A DNA stretch of 64,000 nt from Vallitalea okinawensis (lineage in GTDB: Bacteria; Bacillota; Clostridia; Lachnospirales; PQDH01): positions 124,001 through 188,000 of the forward strand of contig NZ_PQDH01000002.1 of assembly GCF_002964605.1 (NCBI RefSeq). Direction: 5' to 3'. Below the pieces are notes generated by a model that searched no databases, was not told the DNA's origin, and saw only the letters and a list, made by a program, of their open reading frames with translations. Within the stretch, counting starts at the first letter, position 1; every line of letters starts with the position of its first letter. The position numbers were made by a program, and so were the translations under genes. Below are positions 1 through 7,971 of the stretch, piece by piece.

Positions 1-10
1 CGTGATTATA

Positions 11-250
11 ATGCCACATGCATTAATTAAACTATGGACAGGTAGATCAGAAGAACAGAAAAAGTTACTTGCTCTAAGAATTTCTCAAGTTATAGCTGAA
101 ACTGCTAATGTTGAAGAAGAATGTATTTCAATCGCTATTCAAGATATAGAAAAAGATGTCTGGTACGAGCAGGTTTATTCAAAAGATATCATTGAATACC
201 AAGATATACTCTATAAAAAACCCGGTTATGGACCTTTATCTGACATATAA
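11..250 (+). CDS. PptA-like tautomerase (4-oxalocrotonate tautomerase superfamily)
   Basis: A 79-aa protein of the tautomerase superfamily, small enzymes that use an N-terminal proline as a general base on keto/enol substrates. I chose the ATG at 11 because the next codon is Pro, so Met removal exposes the catalytic Pro-1; the in-frame GTG at 2 would bury it. The start MPHALIKLWTGR, the central ISIAIQDI strand and the C-terminal KKPGY closely resemble the E. coli PptA (YdcE) pattern. The physiological substrate is unknown. The ribosome-binding site lies outside the window. Family assignment is firm; the exact reaction is inferred. Confidence 0.85.
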   Translation: MPHALIKLWTGRSEEQKKLLALRISQVIAETANVEEECISIAIQDIEKDVWYEQVYSKDIIEYQDILYKKPGYGPLSDI

Positions 251-325
251 ATTATTTAATTCAAAACTTAACTACATTTATTATTGTTTTAATTCTTAAG
301 TGCAAATCATTAAGGTCAATAAAAG

Positions 326-382
326 AAAGAATAGGGATGTTAAGTGATAAACAATCATACACGTAATACATCCTTATTCTTT
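326..382 (-). terminator. Hairpin, probable terminator of the MFS gene
   Basis: Arms of 15 bases at 326-340 and 368-382 pair with one G-T wobble around a 27-base loop. On the minus strand the stem is followed by a T-rich stretch. It lies between the convergent tautomerase and MFS genes and may serve both. Confidence 0.6.
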
Positions 383-469
383 ATAACAACTTTCTTATCT
401 TTTATGCAAGTTTCCTCATCAAAGTTAGAACACATCTTAAGCAGCTTAATAATAAAATCACAAAAAATA

Positions 470-1765
470 CTAAAGTTCTAAGTATGATGCATTATTATTG
501 TTGGATTTGCTACTTTGCAACTCTTTAAGCAAATACTTATATAAGCCTATGGTTCCAACTAAGGCTATAATACCAGTATACAGATGTAGATTTACAATAT
601 CTATTTGATCCATTAGTACTCCTATTAACGGATACAATACTGCAACTGTAAGATTCTCGCAAAGACTTTTAAAAGAAATTATCGTAGCCCTTTTATCTGT
701 AGGAATATTATCATTTACATACTTTAAGAGTAACGGTCTTCTAATTCCTCTAGCGAATTCCTGAAATAGAATAAAGAATGCGCCTATATATAGTCTTGTC
801 ATTCCCATCATCAAAAATGAACTTATGAATAATGAAGCTAAAAATAATAGCGATTTATTTTTCAGTCTCTTCATAATGACATTTGCATTTCTTGAGCCGA
901 TAGCTGCAGCTAGATTAAAAATAGAAAATAATATACCGAAATATTTAGCATCAATATAAACTGCTTTCATATAGGGCTGATAATACCAAAATCCAATTCG
1001 CCATATAATATAAATGAATACTGAATACATAATGATAGCTCTAATCTTATGATGTTTCATTACATAGGCAGCACTAGATTTTACATGTTTATAGTAATTT
1101 GACTTCTCTTCCCCTATTTGTGCATGAGTCTCTGTAAAAAAAATAGTGAACACTCCAGAGATAGTTAGCAAACCTATTGAAACAATATAGGGCAAGTTTA
1201 CGTTTATATTGTATAGATATCCTATTATGATAGATCCAACTGACTGTAATAATAGAGCATAAAACAGAGCTTTCCCCTGTATTGAAGAAAATTCCTCCTC
1301 TCGTTTTAGCTCCTTCAGTGTATCGTATAAGAGTGCACTATCAGCTCCCGACTTAAAACTCAATCCCAGTCCAAACATAATTTCTGCAAGAATGAATAGA
1401 TAGAAATTTCTTGTGACTACATAGATTATTAAACCAATAATCAACATTATACTAGATATCATTAGGCTGAATTTCCTACCTACTAAATCTGCTATAGCTC
1501 CAGTTGGTACCTCAAGTAAAACGATACTTACAGCATTGATGGACTGGAGCATCATTATCTGTGTAAAACTTATTCCTTTATCCAACAAAAATAAGACTAC
1601 GATCGGAGCAATGAGTCGAACCCCAAACCCTAAGTATAGATAATAGATAACAATATTCTTTTTTAAATGTTTATTATTTACCTTATTTCCTCCTTTATAG
1701 TATTTAAATTTCCGCACATTTTTGTAAATACTATTAATAATATTAAATTCCGACCACATTTCCAA
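470..1765 (-). CDS. MFS transporter
   Basis: A 431-aa integral membrane protein with about 12 hydrophobic segments. The loop between TM2 and TM3 (LEVPTGAIADLVGRKFS) is the major facilitator motif A, so this is a proton- or solute-driven permease or drug exporter. The substrate cannot be told from sequence. The start is uncertain: a strong AAAGGAGG at about 1688-1695 lies inside the reading frame about 25 codons after the first possible start (a TTG), but no ATG, GTG or TTG follows it at normal spacing. The first membrane segment begins just after that point, so the true N-terminus may be near codon 28, perhaps on a rare start codon. It is a singleton with its own terminator. Confidence 0.8.
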   Translation of the reverse strand: MEMWSEFNIINSIYKNVRKFKYYKGGNKVNNKHLKKNIVIYYLYLGFGVRLIAPIVVLFLLDKGISFTQIMMLQSINAVSIVLLEVPTGAIADLVGRKFSLMISSIMLIIGLIIYVVTRNFYLFILAEIMFGLGLSFKSGADSALLYDTLKELKREEEFSSIQGKALFYALLLQSVGSIIIGYLYNINVNLPYIVSIGLLTISGVFTIFFTETHAQIGEEKSNYYKHVKSSAAYVMKHHKIRAIIMYSVFIYIIWRIGFWYYQPYMKAVYIDAKYFGILFSIFNLAAAIGSRNANVIMKRLKNKSLLFLASLFISSFLMMGMTRLYIGAFFILFQEFARGIRRPLLLKYVNDNIPTDKRATIISFKSLCENLTVAVLYPLIGVLMDQIDIVNLHLYTGIIALVGTIGLYKYLLKELQSSKSNNNNASYLEL

Positions 1766-1893
1766 AATTTATTATATAGCATAAAATCATTTATTTCAAC
1801 CTGTTTTCTCAAATCTTACTATTTTACTTGCTAGCATACTTTTTATGTTTATGCTCTATTTAGCTACTATAAATTCCATAATAATCTACTATA

Positions 1894-1902
1894 TGTTATA
1901 AT
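1894..1902 (+). promoter_or_regulatory. Extended -10 promoter
   Basis: TG-T-TATAAT followed by TTACTCAAT. It lies 50 bases before the ATG at 1953 and only 14 before the upstream in-frame ATG at 1917, which argues for the downstream start. There is no clear -35 box, as is usual for TGn promoters. The block recurs at 4858 and, on the minus strand, at 6413. Confidence 0.65.
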
Positions 1903-1952
1903 TTACTCAATTAGTTATGCTCTATATATCATGCATAGAAATGAGGGATAAA

Positions 1953-2450
1953 ATGTGGAAACAAGTTTATAAGACCTTACACTATCATCGCCTTATAATT
2001 ATTACTTTGGTTACATACTTAACAATTCACCTAATCGAAGAAGCTCTTTTAGGATTTCCTGCTTGGGCATTAACACGATGGGGTATTCCAGGTTATACGA
2101 CTTTTAAATGGTTAATACATAACGTTTATTTTGCCGGCTTCTTAATTATAGGTTATTTCATTTATAGAATTAATAAAGAAAAATATCTCGTGTTCGGGTT
2201 AGGTATTGTTGTATGGGGCTTATTGAACGCATTAAATCATATTATTTTTACAGTTATTTTTTTGGAATATAGTCCTGGACTTCTTACAGGATTACTATTT
2301 TTAGCTTATACAATTATGACAATTTTTAAATTAAAAGAGCAGGATAAATTATCGTTTAAGATAATATCTTTATCTATTTTTATTGGGGTAATTTATTGGG
2401 TGCTGCCGATCGTTAGTTTTATAGAAATAGATAAATTAATGGGTCTATAA
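1953..2450 (+). CDS. HXXEE domain membrane protein
   Basis: A 165-aa membrane protein with about five hydrophobic helices. It carries the HLIEE signature of the HXXEE family near its N-terminus, followed by FPAW and an N-x-x-N-H pattern in a later helix. The family is uncharacterised; its conserved His and Glu residues lie within or near membrane helices, which could suggest metal binding or catalysis (inference). The start is set at ATG 1953, which has GAGGG six bases upstream. It is a singleton with its own promoter, ending before a large hairpin. Confidence 0.75.
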   Translation: MWKQVYKTLHYHRLIIITLVTYLTIHLIEEALLGFPAWALTRWGIPGYTTFKWLIHNVYFAGFLIIGYFIYRINKEKYLVFGLGIVVWGLLNALNHIIFTVIFLEYSPGLLTGLLFLAYTIMTIFKLKEQDKLSFKIISLSIFIGVIYWVLPIVSFIEIDKLMGL

Positions 2451-2583
2451 CCTCTCCCATGACTCGCTATCTAGTTTTGATCTCCTAATTCTATTAACTA
2501 TCTATTCTATTCTGAATATCTTATACTAGAGTTATTATAATAGGAGATTCAATTATCTATGTATTAACATAGCAAATCACACG

Positions 2584-2643
2584 ATCAAATAGGCATGAAC
2601 AAGGAATATTAGCTCATAATTTCCTTGTTCATGCCTATTTGAT
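2584..2643. terminator. Perfect 23-bp inverted repeat, bidirectional terminator candidate
   Basis: Arms 2584-2606 and 2621-2643 are perfectly complementary around a 14-base loop. It sits between convergent genes (HXXEE protein on plus, 78-aa membrane protein on minus). No long T-run flanks it, so termination is inferred from position and stem strength. Confidence 0.6.
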
Positions 2644-2685
2644 TAAGTTAATAAATTAAACATCTCCTAATAGTACATTATCATG

Positions 2686-2922
2686 TTATTTTTTCTTTCT
2701 TATATCTATTTTGTATGCTTCTGTTACGCTGATGAGTATTCCCACTATAATCAATAACCAAAATAATGTATACGCTGAGGTTGCATCATAGCACAGCAAA
2801 AAGCCTTTAAACCCACTTATGCTATTATAGGTACATGGCTTAAAAATTGAAATAACCAATAATAATAGATTTCCAACAAAACCACTCAAGTACAGTAATG
2901 TACCTAAATACATTTTTTTCAT
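2686..2922 (-). CDS. Small two-helix membrane protein, unknown
   Basis: A 78-aa protein with hydrophobic helices at about residues 6-27 and 50-68. They are separated by a short polar loop containing two Cys (in FKPCTY and LLCYD), and the tail is basic (KIDIRKKK). TTTGGAGGAAAAGA precedes the ATG, a strong ribosome-binding site that supports a real gene. I do not recognise the family. It ends 21 bases upstream of nothing shared; the next minus gene (TIGR04076) lies upstream of it with a 20-base gap, so the two may be co-transcribed. Confidence 0.6.
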   Translation of the reverse strand: MKKMYLGTLLYLSGFVGNLLLLVISIFKPCTYNSISGFKGFLLCYDATSAYTLFWLLIIVGILISVTEAYKIDIRKKK

Positions 2923-2942
2923 TCTTTTCCTCCAAACTAAAC

Positions 2943-3188
2943 TTAGTCAACCACTTTCCCCTCAATTAATACTCTTCCATTGTCTGGACATTTGCATTGA
3001 AATTTTTTGGCTTTTCTGGTTCCAAAGTCTAAATCACCATTATTTATTAACGTGTAAACACTAGGGTATATACATTGCCATAATTCGTGGCATATAGGAG
3101 GACAAATATCCTCAACTATGTAAGTATCACCTTCTTTATGATAGCCTCCTCGACATGTGCTTTCTAAGACAGTTAATTTAACTTTCAT
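2943..3188 (-). CDS. TIGR04076 family protein
   Basis: An 81-aa cysteine-containing protein beginning MKVKLTVLESTC. The layout (N-terminal VKLTV strand, CPPICHELW, a YTLINNGDLDFGT-like middle and a C-terminal RVLIEGK strand) matches the TIGR04076 family of unknown function. The ATG at 3188 is preferred over an upstream in-frame start because AAAGGAAA lies eight bases before it; the extra 26 upstream codons contain promoter sequence. An extended -10 lies about 50 bases upstream. It probably reads through into the 78-aa membrane protein gene. Confidence 0.65.
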   Translation of the reverse strand: MKVKLTVLESTCRGGYHKEGDTYIVEDICPPICHELWQCIYPSVYTLINNGDLDFGTRKAKKFQCKCPDNGRVLIEGKVVD

Positions 3189-3233
3189 AATAAATTTCCT
3201 TTCAATATGTAATTTATGCAAAAACTTTGTTAA

Positions 3234-3242
3234 ATTATAACA
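3234..3242 (-). promoter_or_regulatory. Extended -10 promoter for the TIGR04076 gene
   Basis: On the minus strand this reads TG-T-TATAATTTAACA, about 46 bases before the ATG at 3188. It has the same TGnTATAATTTA form as several neighbours. Confidence 0.6.
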
Positions 3243-3319
3243 TAGAAAGTAACTAATTAGTATCAATCACATAAATAAACACCAGATATGGTTATTACCT
3301 TGGAGATAGGATGTCACAT

Positions 3320-3979
3320 TTACTTTATACTGTTAACATCCTTTAAAATTTCCTCAAGCTTATCAACAGCTGAAATTCGCTGGTTGCACTTGGTGCTATC
3401 TAGACATATATCAAAACCTATTGACCTATAGGTACCTTTTTTAGAATTAGCTGATTTACAGATATGTGAAACGAAGGCTACTTCACTACTACTACCTGTA
3501 TGATAGCATAGTATACATATATGAATATTATTTGAACTATGCTTCGGCATCCTACATGCCATTCCTATGAGTTTACCGTTCATATTGTAGACAACAAATA
3601 ATTTTCTAATGGCTTCATCGATCCAACCTAAATACACACTCTTTGTACCCTGTGTATTAATATTTGGTATTCTAATTTTCTTTTCTTTTTTAAATAGTCT
3701 CTTTACTTCTGCGGCTGTTATGTTTGGCATCCCATATACATATTCATCCAAATTAGCTAAGTAGTTATCAATTTGCAACTGCTCCTTAATTGTACTTATA
3801 TCAAGTAATTCTTTTTGCTCCCATGATAAATCCGAAAAAAGATTTAATATCTTATCTTGCAAATATGCATTCGTTGCATCAATAATATTTATATCTACAC
3901 AGCCTCTAAGAGTATTATTTAAATCCGTTAAACATTGTTTAATATAATTGTACTCATGTTTTTTTATAAATGCATCCAT
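3320..3979 (-). CDS. FusB/FusC-like elongation factor G-binding protein
   Basis: A 219-aa protein resembling FusB in length and layout: an N-terminal helical domain opening with an HEYNYIK motif (FusB has HQYNYI), then a linker with RLFKKEKKIRIP and YLGW, then a C-terminal treble-clef zinc-finger domain. Candidate zinc ligands (numbered from the upstream ATG at 3985) are C157 and C160 in CILC and C194 and C200 in CLDSTKC. Known FusB proteins bind EF-G and release it from stalled ribosomes, giving fusidic acid resistance. Whether this chromosomal relative confers resistance is unknown. ATG 3979 is preferred over 3985 because GAGGTG lies about eight bases before it but only two or three before the earlier ATG. 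Confidence 0.8.
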   Translation of the reverse strand: MDAFIKKHEYNYIKQCLTDLNNTLRGCVDINIIDATNAYLQDKILNLFSDLSWEQKELLDISTIKEQLQIDNYLANLDEYVYGMPNITAAEVKRLFKKEKKIRIPNINTQGTKSVYLGWIDEAIRKLFVVYNMNGKLIGMACRMPKHSSNNIHICILCYHTGSSSEVAFVSHICKSANSKKGTYRSIGFDICLDSTKCNQRISAVDKLEEILKDVNSIK

Positions 3980-4074
3980 TATCATTACACCTCTCTTCTT
4001 ACAACAATTATTTTTTATACTTTTTAAGAAGTAATTATATTTCTCTTGTTTTTTCTCACTAGCCTATCACTAAA

Positions 4075-4120
4075 AAAGATGATTATTATTACTCCACTGA
4101 AAGTAACAATAATCATCTTT
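4075..4120 (-). terminator. Intrinsic terminator
   Basis: Near-perfect 19-bp stem (one mismatch) followed on the minus strand by TTTTTT. It terminates the CD3324-family gene before the FusB-like gene. Confidence 0.75.
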
Positions 4121-4264
4121 AATAAAAAACACACTAATCTTTTGCAATCATTTTACTCTTGATCTTTGTGTTAAACCAAAATGATAACTTTCATTGGATT
4201 ACTACAATGAAATCATATCATAGTTTAAAATAAGGAATCAATCTAACAAATAATTCTGGAACGA

Positions 4265-4543
4265 TTATGAGCATAGACGTTTCTTTTGACCAATTATTCT
4301 TCTTATGCTCTTTTCTGATAAATAGTACTCTTGTGTTAGTTCTTTAATCGTAGTACCTTGATTATATTTTTCGTAAATTTCATTATTTCTGACTTGAAGG
4401 CTACTCTTTATACCACTCTTTTCTCCCCATGATTTATGATTTTCATGTTTTCTGGGTACATAAAGATATTTTCCATCTACATATTCTTGTATTATTTTAA
4501 TTATTTCCTCAGGTAACACTTCTAGTGCTTTTACATATTTCAT
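4265..4543 (-). CDS. CD3324 family protein, HTH-containing
   Basis: A 92-aa protein with the CD3324 family layout: MKYVKALEVLPEE start, a YVDGKYLYVPRK strand region, WGEKSG, then a C-terminal helix-turn-helix (TIKELTQEYYLSEKSIRRII, about residues 68-87) related to Mor-type activators. It probably binds DNA, but its targets are unknown. A GGAG-containing ribosome-binding site precedes the ATG. It is monocistronic, with its own terminator at 4075-4120. Confidence 0.8.
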   Translation of the reverse strand: MKYVKALEVLPEEIIKIIQEYVDGKYLYVPRKHENHKSWGEKSGIKSSLQVRNNEIYEKYNQGTTIKELTQEYYLSEKSIRRIIGQKKRLCS

Positions 4544-4857
4544 TTCTTTACTCCTCCACTTTAGTCAATAGTGTTCTAGCAAAGAATACTAAAAAGCTAT
4601 GTGTTACTGAACCTAAACCTGTTCAGCTAAATTAACAGATTAGGCTCCAAGCAAAGCATAGCTGACTATGTTGTAGTCTTTGCAAGGAGCAAGCTGTTTT
4701 GGAGCTGAAAGTATCTATAGCTTTCAAAAAAACACCCCCAATACGTTAACATATTATATCATAATTAATGTTAACTTGGAAATTTTATATTTTATAGGAC
4801 TATCTATACTAACTTTTTTTATTCTCACTTCTATAAGTACCAATTTAATCTATAATG
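4544..4857. other. Intergenic stretch without a supported gene
   Basis: AT-rich. It contains an imperfect inverted repeat (GCTCCAAGCAAAG at about 4651 against CTTTGCAAGGAGC at about 4678) and a short GAAAG/CTTTC hairpin near 4708-4726. A 61-codon frame across it has no ribosome-binding site and I do not accept it. A small structured RNA is possible but unsupported. Confidence 0.4.
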
Positions 4858-4866
4858 TGATATAAT
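4858..4866 (+). promoter_or_regulatory. Extended -10 promoter
   Basis: TG-A-TATAATTTACTCAAT, 28 bases before the ATG at 4895. It is nearly identical to the block upstream of the HXXEE gene (1894), including the flanking TAATCTA and TTATG. Confidence 0.65.
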
Positions 4867-4894
4867 TTACTCAATAAATTATGGGGGAATGTTT

Positions 4895-5302
4895 ATGGAA
4901 AATAAAATAGCTATTAAAGATTTAATAGATACTTTTTATGATATTATTTCAGGTGAAACTGAAACAGAAAGGGATTGGGATCGTTTTAGGACATTGTTTT
5001 TTGCAAACGCTCACCTAATGCCTTTAAGATTTAATGACAGCAATGAGTGTGTAACAACACCAGTAAACGTGGAGGCATATATTTTAGGTTTGGATAGGTT
5101 CTTAAAATCTAAAAACTTCTACGAGTATGGACTAAATTATAAAATAGACATTAATAATAATATCGCTCATGTGTATAGTGAATATGAAGCTAAAATATCT
5201 TTGCAAGATAAAAAACCGATTAAAAGAGGAATAAACTTAGTGCAACTCATAAAAGAAGGGAATGAATGGAAAATACTGAATATGTTGTGGCAAGATAAAT
5301 GA
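4895..5302 (+). CDS. NTF2-like (SnoaL/DUF4440-type) protein
   Basis: A 135-aa alpha/beta protein with the NTF2-like cone-fold pattern: an N-terminal helix (IKDLIDTFYDII), a WDRFRTLF segment, a middle with NVEAYILGLDRF, then long strands ending in VQLIKEGNEWKILNMLWQ, where a Trp near the C-terminus is typical. Family members are enzymes or ligand-binding proteins of many kinds, so no specific function can be given. The start is ATG 4895 with GGGGG seven bases upstream; the ATG at 4889 is too close to it. A hairpin at 5398 follows. Confidence 0.65.
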   Translation: MENKIAIKDLIDTFYDIISGETETERDWDRFRTLFFANAHLMPLRFNDSNECVTTPVNVEAYILGLDRFLKSKNFYEYGLNYKIDINNNIAHVYSEYEAKISLQDKKPIKRGINLVQLIKEGNEWKILNMLWQDK

Positions 5303-5397
5303 AGCTTTAATCAACCCTGATTGATTACTTGGAAGATTATATTATGGATAAGAAGCTTGATGGTATAAACAAAACGCAATACTATCCTACACAATAA

Positions 5398-5438
5398 AAA
5401 AGGATAGTTTCTACAGTTATATGTATATGCTATCCTTT
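5398..5438 (-). terminator. Intrinsic terminator
   Basis: AAAGGATAG/CTATCCTTT stem with a long loop. On the minus strand it is followed by TTTTTTATTG, so it terminates the GyrI-like gene; it may also stop the convergent NTF2-like transcript. Confidence 0.65.
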
Positions 5439-5499
5439 AGAAATACTTATTGCTTCTTAAACTAAAAAACCTTCGTAGCTACTCCAGGGATTAGAATGC

Positions 5500-5988
5500 C
5501 TAGTGGTGACCCAGTATTTGAAAGGCTAAGTATAGGTAAGTATTATTATCCTGATAATTAAATTCTTCTGTGTAATATTCTAAGTCAAACTTTTCATTTA
5601 GTTTATACTCACGAGAAATCCTAGGTAAATACTCCTTAATAATTTCTCGAATCTCTCTATCCTTATTTTTATAATTCACTTTAAAAAGAATATACTCGCC
5701 TTTAGGTATTATAATCTTATGAAAATCATTTATCTCATCACAATACTCTATTTCGCAAGCAGCATAGTATTGATAAGATTCTCTCTTGTCACTCTCATTC
5801 AAATATTCCCTATATCCTATAGCTTCGTGATTTTCAATTAATCTATCAGTAAACTCACTGCTATATAACTTTTCAGTGAAATGTTGCCAAAATGTATGTA
5901 TATCGGTATAACTACTATTATTCTCATTATCATATTTCAAACCAATATAAACTCTGTCTTGAGGAAACAATTTAATCTGAAAATTCAT
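5500..5988 (-). CDS. GyrI-like effector-binding domain protein
   Basis: A 162-aa stand-alone protein resembling the AraC effector-binding/GyrI-like domain: an N-terminal strand, FWQHF, an IGYREY segment, a YYAACEIEY strand, and the typical IPKGEYILFKV strand at about residues 93-103, followed by a helix and a C-terminal YLAFQIL strand. Such domains bind small hydrophobic ligands, or toxins in the case of GyrI. There is no DNA-binding domain. A GAAGG ribosome-binding site precedes the ATG. Assignment is moderate. Confidence 0.55.
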   Translation of the reverse strand: MNFQIKLFPQDRVYIGLKYDNENNSSYTDIHTFWQHFTEKLYSSEFTDRLIENHEAIGYREYLNESDKRESYQYYAACEIEYCDEINDFHKIIIPKGEYILFKVNYKNKDREIREIIKEYLPRISREYKLNEKFDLEYYTEEFNYQDNNTYLYLAFQILGHH

Positions 5989-6054
5989 TATAAACCTTCT
6001 TTCATTATTATATCTACTTTACTCCTTTACTAAAATAGATCTATGTACACTGGC

Positions 6055-6375
6055 CTATAAAGAACTTCTCCTAGCTTTATATATACCAATCAATAGAATA
6101 AGATAGGGTATGCCACCTAGAATACTCATAAGTATAATAATTGGAGCATTTAAATATCCTAACAATATCAAAAAATCAGACTGGAGACCAAATTCATGTA
6201 ATAAAGATATTGCAAGTGAGTAAAGTATACTTATAATTCGTACTATTATCTTAGCAATCAAGAATATATTAATGTACTTATATATAATTGATTTTTGCTT
6301 TAAAGGTGATAAAAAGATAATTCCCAAAATATAAAGAATAACTTCCCCACCACTTAATAGAATTGTAAAAATCAT
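6055..6375 (-). CDS. Four-helix membrane protein, unknown
   Basis: A 106-aa hydrophobic protein with about four predicted helices and a basic C-terminus (YKARRSSL). I set the start at ATG 6375 because GAAGGAGAAG lies immediately upstream; the longer upstream frame overlaps the promoter. An extended -10 of the shared type lies about 38 bases upstream. No family is recognised. Confidence 0.55.
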   Translation of the reverse strand: MIFTILLSGGEVILYILGIIFLSPLKQKSIIYKYINIFLIAKIIVRIISILYSLAISLLHEFGLQSDFLILLGYLNAPIIILMSILGGIPYLILLIGIYKARRSSL

Positions 6376-6412
6376 CTTCTTCTCCTTCTTTTTTAAATAG
6401 TTTACTGAGTAA

Positions 6413-6421
6413 ATTATATCA
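6413..6421 (-). promoter_or_regulatory. Extended -10 promoter
   Basis: On the minus strand TG-A-TATAATTTACTCAGT, with TAATCTA upstream as in the 1894 and 4858 copies. It drives the four-helix membrane protein gene. Confidence 0.65.
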
Positions 6422-6597
6422 TATTTTAGATTACTTTGGAATTTATTGCATAGAAAAAGAGTAGCGTATTCATAATACCTTTCATTCGTCAGCACTCATT
6501 TTAAGTAGTGGTATGTATACACAGAGTGAATCCATGCAAAATAAATGGAAAAAACCTATGTACTGTTAGTTTGATTATTCAAACTCGTGCTATTCTA

Positions 6598-6606
6598 TGC
6601 TATAAT
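6598..6606 (+). promoter_or_regulatory. Extended -10 promoter
   Basis: TG-C-TATAATTTAACA, 29 bases upstream of the ATG at 6636. Only a weak -35 candidate (TTCAAA) lies 17 bases upstream of it. Confidence 0.6.
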
Positions 6607-6635
6607 TTAACATATTTAATTGGAGGTGAGTAATT

Positions 6636-7103
6636 ATGGATCAAAAGCTAAATAAAAAAATAATAATTCTTATTGTCACTTTATTGATTTATATATATGG
6701 AATACTCATACCCATCATCCCTTTAGGTACGTTTTTCTTGTCTGATGCAAATATTATAAGAGTATATCCACATCATATTTTCCTCCTAAAAGAATCCCCT
6801 AATAATGAGGCACCTGACTTTGAAAGCTATATGAAAAGCAAGGGTTGGAGTAATACAGGAGAAATGGAAAGTTCAACGATATATATAAAAGAAAACTCGA
6901 AGCGATATATTCACGTTGATCAATTTATACATGTTGTTATGAATGACTCTAATATACAAATATATCGAGGAATGACTTCTTTACTTGATTGGTCAATATT
7001 TGGGTTTAGTATAGCCTTCATGTTTTACCTATCACCTATATTGGGTTGTATTATTCTGATAGTAAGAAATAGAAAGTTAATAATGTATAAATATAGAAAT
7101 TAA
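6636..7103 (+). CDS. Membrane protein with extracytoplasmic domain, unknown
   Basis: A 155-aa protein. A hydrophobic helix at about 9-33 is followed by a roughly 80-residue polar domain (about 35-115) and then a second helix at about 120-145 with a basic tail. This suggests a two-TM protein with its central domain outside the cell. TTGGAGGTGAG precedes the ATG, a strong ribosome-binding site. I do not recognise a family. Confidence 0.6.
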   Translation: MDQKLNKKIIILIVTLLIYIYGILIPIIPLGTFFLSDANIIRVYPHHIFLLKESPNNEAPDFESYMKSKGWSNTGEMESSTIYIKENSKRYIHVDQFIHVVMNDSNIQIYRGMTSLLDWSIFGFSIAFMFYLSPILGCIILIVRNRKLIMYKYRN

Positions 7104-7110
7104 AAAATAA

Positions 7111-7171
7111 GAGAACCTTGAAAGCTTACTAGAATATCTAACTAGCTTTCAAGCTTATATTTAGGTTCCTC
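7111..7171. terminator. Nested inverted repeat, bidirectional terminator candidate
   Basis: An inner stem TTGAAAGCT/AGCTTTCAA (7118-7126 with 7144-7152) and an outer GAGAACCT/AGGTTCCTC pairing. It ends the 155-aa membrane protein gene on the plus strand; the HAD gene converges from the other side. Confidence 0.55.
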
Positions 7172-7267
7172 ATTCCATTCATTAAATCCAACTTAGATAA
7201 ATAACATTACGCGTTCGCGACTATTTATCAACTTTTAATAGAGGTCCATGCCCTAGCAAAGGGCTAT

Positions 7268-7906
7268 TTAGACTATATGCTCTAGTACATCTATTAAACT
7301 ATCTGTGTTTAGATAAACATCAGCTTTTCCTATAAGTGAATCCGAATAATTTATTGCAATAGCTTTCTTACATTTCTCAAATACTTTTATATCAGATGTG
7401 CTATCACCTATTGCAATACATTCGTTTAGATCTATATCATTTGCTTTACAATAAGATATTAAACATTCTAACTTACCGTTGTCTCCCAAATGATTTTCAA
7501 TTTTTCCTGTGAACTTTTCATCACACACTTCATATGTACTTCCATATACTTTTGAAAACAGGAATTTCTGCCCTAAAACATCAGCTACTTGAACTGGTCC
7601 AGCTGTGACAATAATAGATTTTATATCATGCTTGTTCAGTTCAGACACCACCTCTGCAATTCCATCAATCAACTTTACAGTTGACTCAAAGTTCTTATTT
7701 ACTTCATGGATTGATAAATTTTGAAATAATTGTGCTTTTATATAATCAGCTTCAATCCAGTCAATCTCATGTCTATCTTCTTGTTCTTCAATCTTGTCTA
7801 CTTCACTTTTATTACCACTAAGTTGACATAAGTACTTAACCGAATTCGTTTCTCTTATTAAAGTACCATCCATATCAAAACATACTAATTTAAACCTTTT
7901 ATCCAT
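7268..7906 (-). CDS. HAD family phosphatase, SerB-like
   Basis: A 212-aa HAD hydrolase. Motif I is CFDMDGTLI (the first Asp is the nucleophile), motif II is IIVTAG, and motif III/IV is IAIGDSTSDIKVF. The cap and lengths fit the HAD-IB group that includes phosphoserine phosphatase, so the substrate is probably a small phosphorylated metabolite. The ATG at 7906 follows AAAGGAGAG; upstream codons in frame lie beyond that site. The DUF3795 gene ends 65 bases upstream in the same orientation and may share a transcript. Confidence 0.8.
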   Translation of the reverse strand: MDKRFKLVCFDMDGTLIRETNSVKYLCQLSGNKSEVDKIEEQEDRHEIDWIEADYIKAQLFQNLSIHEVNKNFESTVKLIDGIAEVVSELNKHDIKSIIVTAGPVQVADVLGQKFLFSKVYGSTYEVCDEKFTGKIENHLGDNGKLECLISYCKANDIDLNECIAIGDSTSDIKVFEKCKKAIAINYSDSLIGKADVYLNTDSLIDVLEHIV

Positions 7907-7971
7907 GAGACTCTCCTTTCTAATGCTCATAAAAAATAGCCCCGTCACTTTCCTTAGCCTTTGGTATCTAT

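Noticed and set aside
4680-4865. A 61-codon plus-strand frame with a hydrophobic end
   Set aside because: No ribosome-binding site, start inside an imperfect inverted repeat, and its end overlaps the promoter of the NTF2-like gene.
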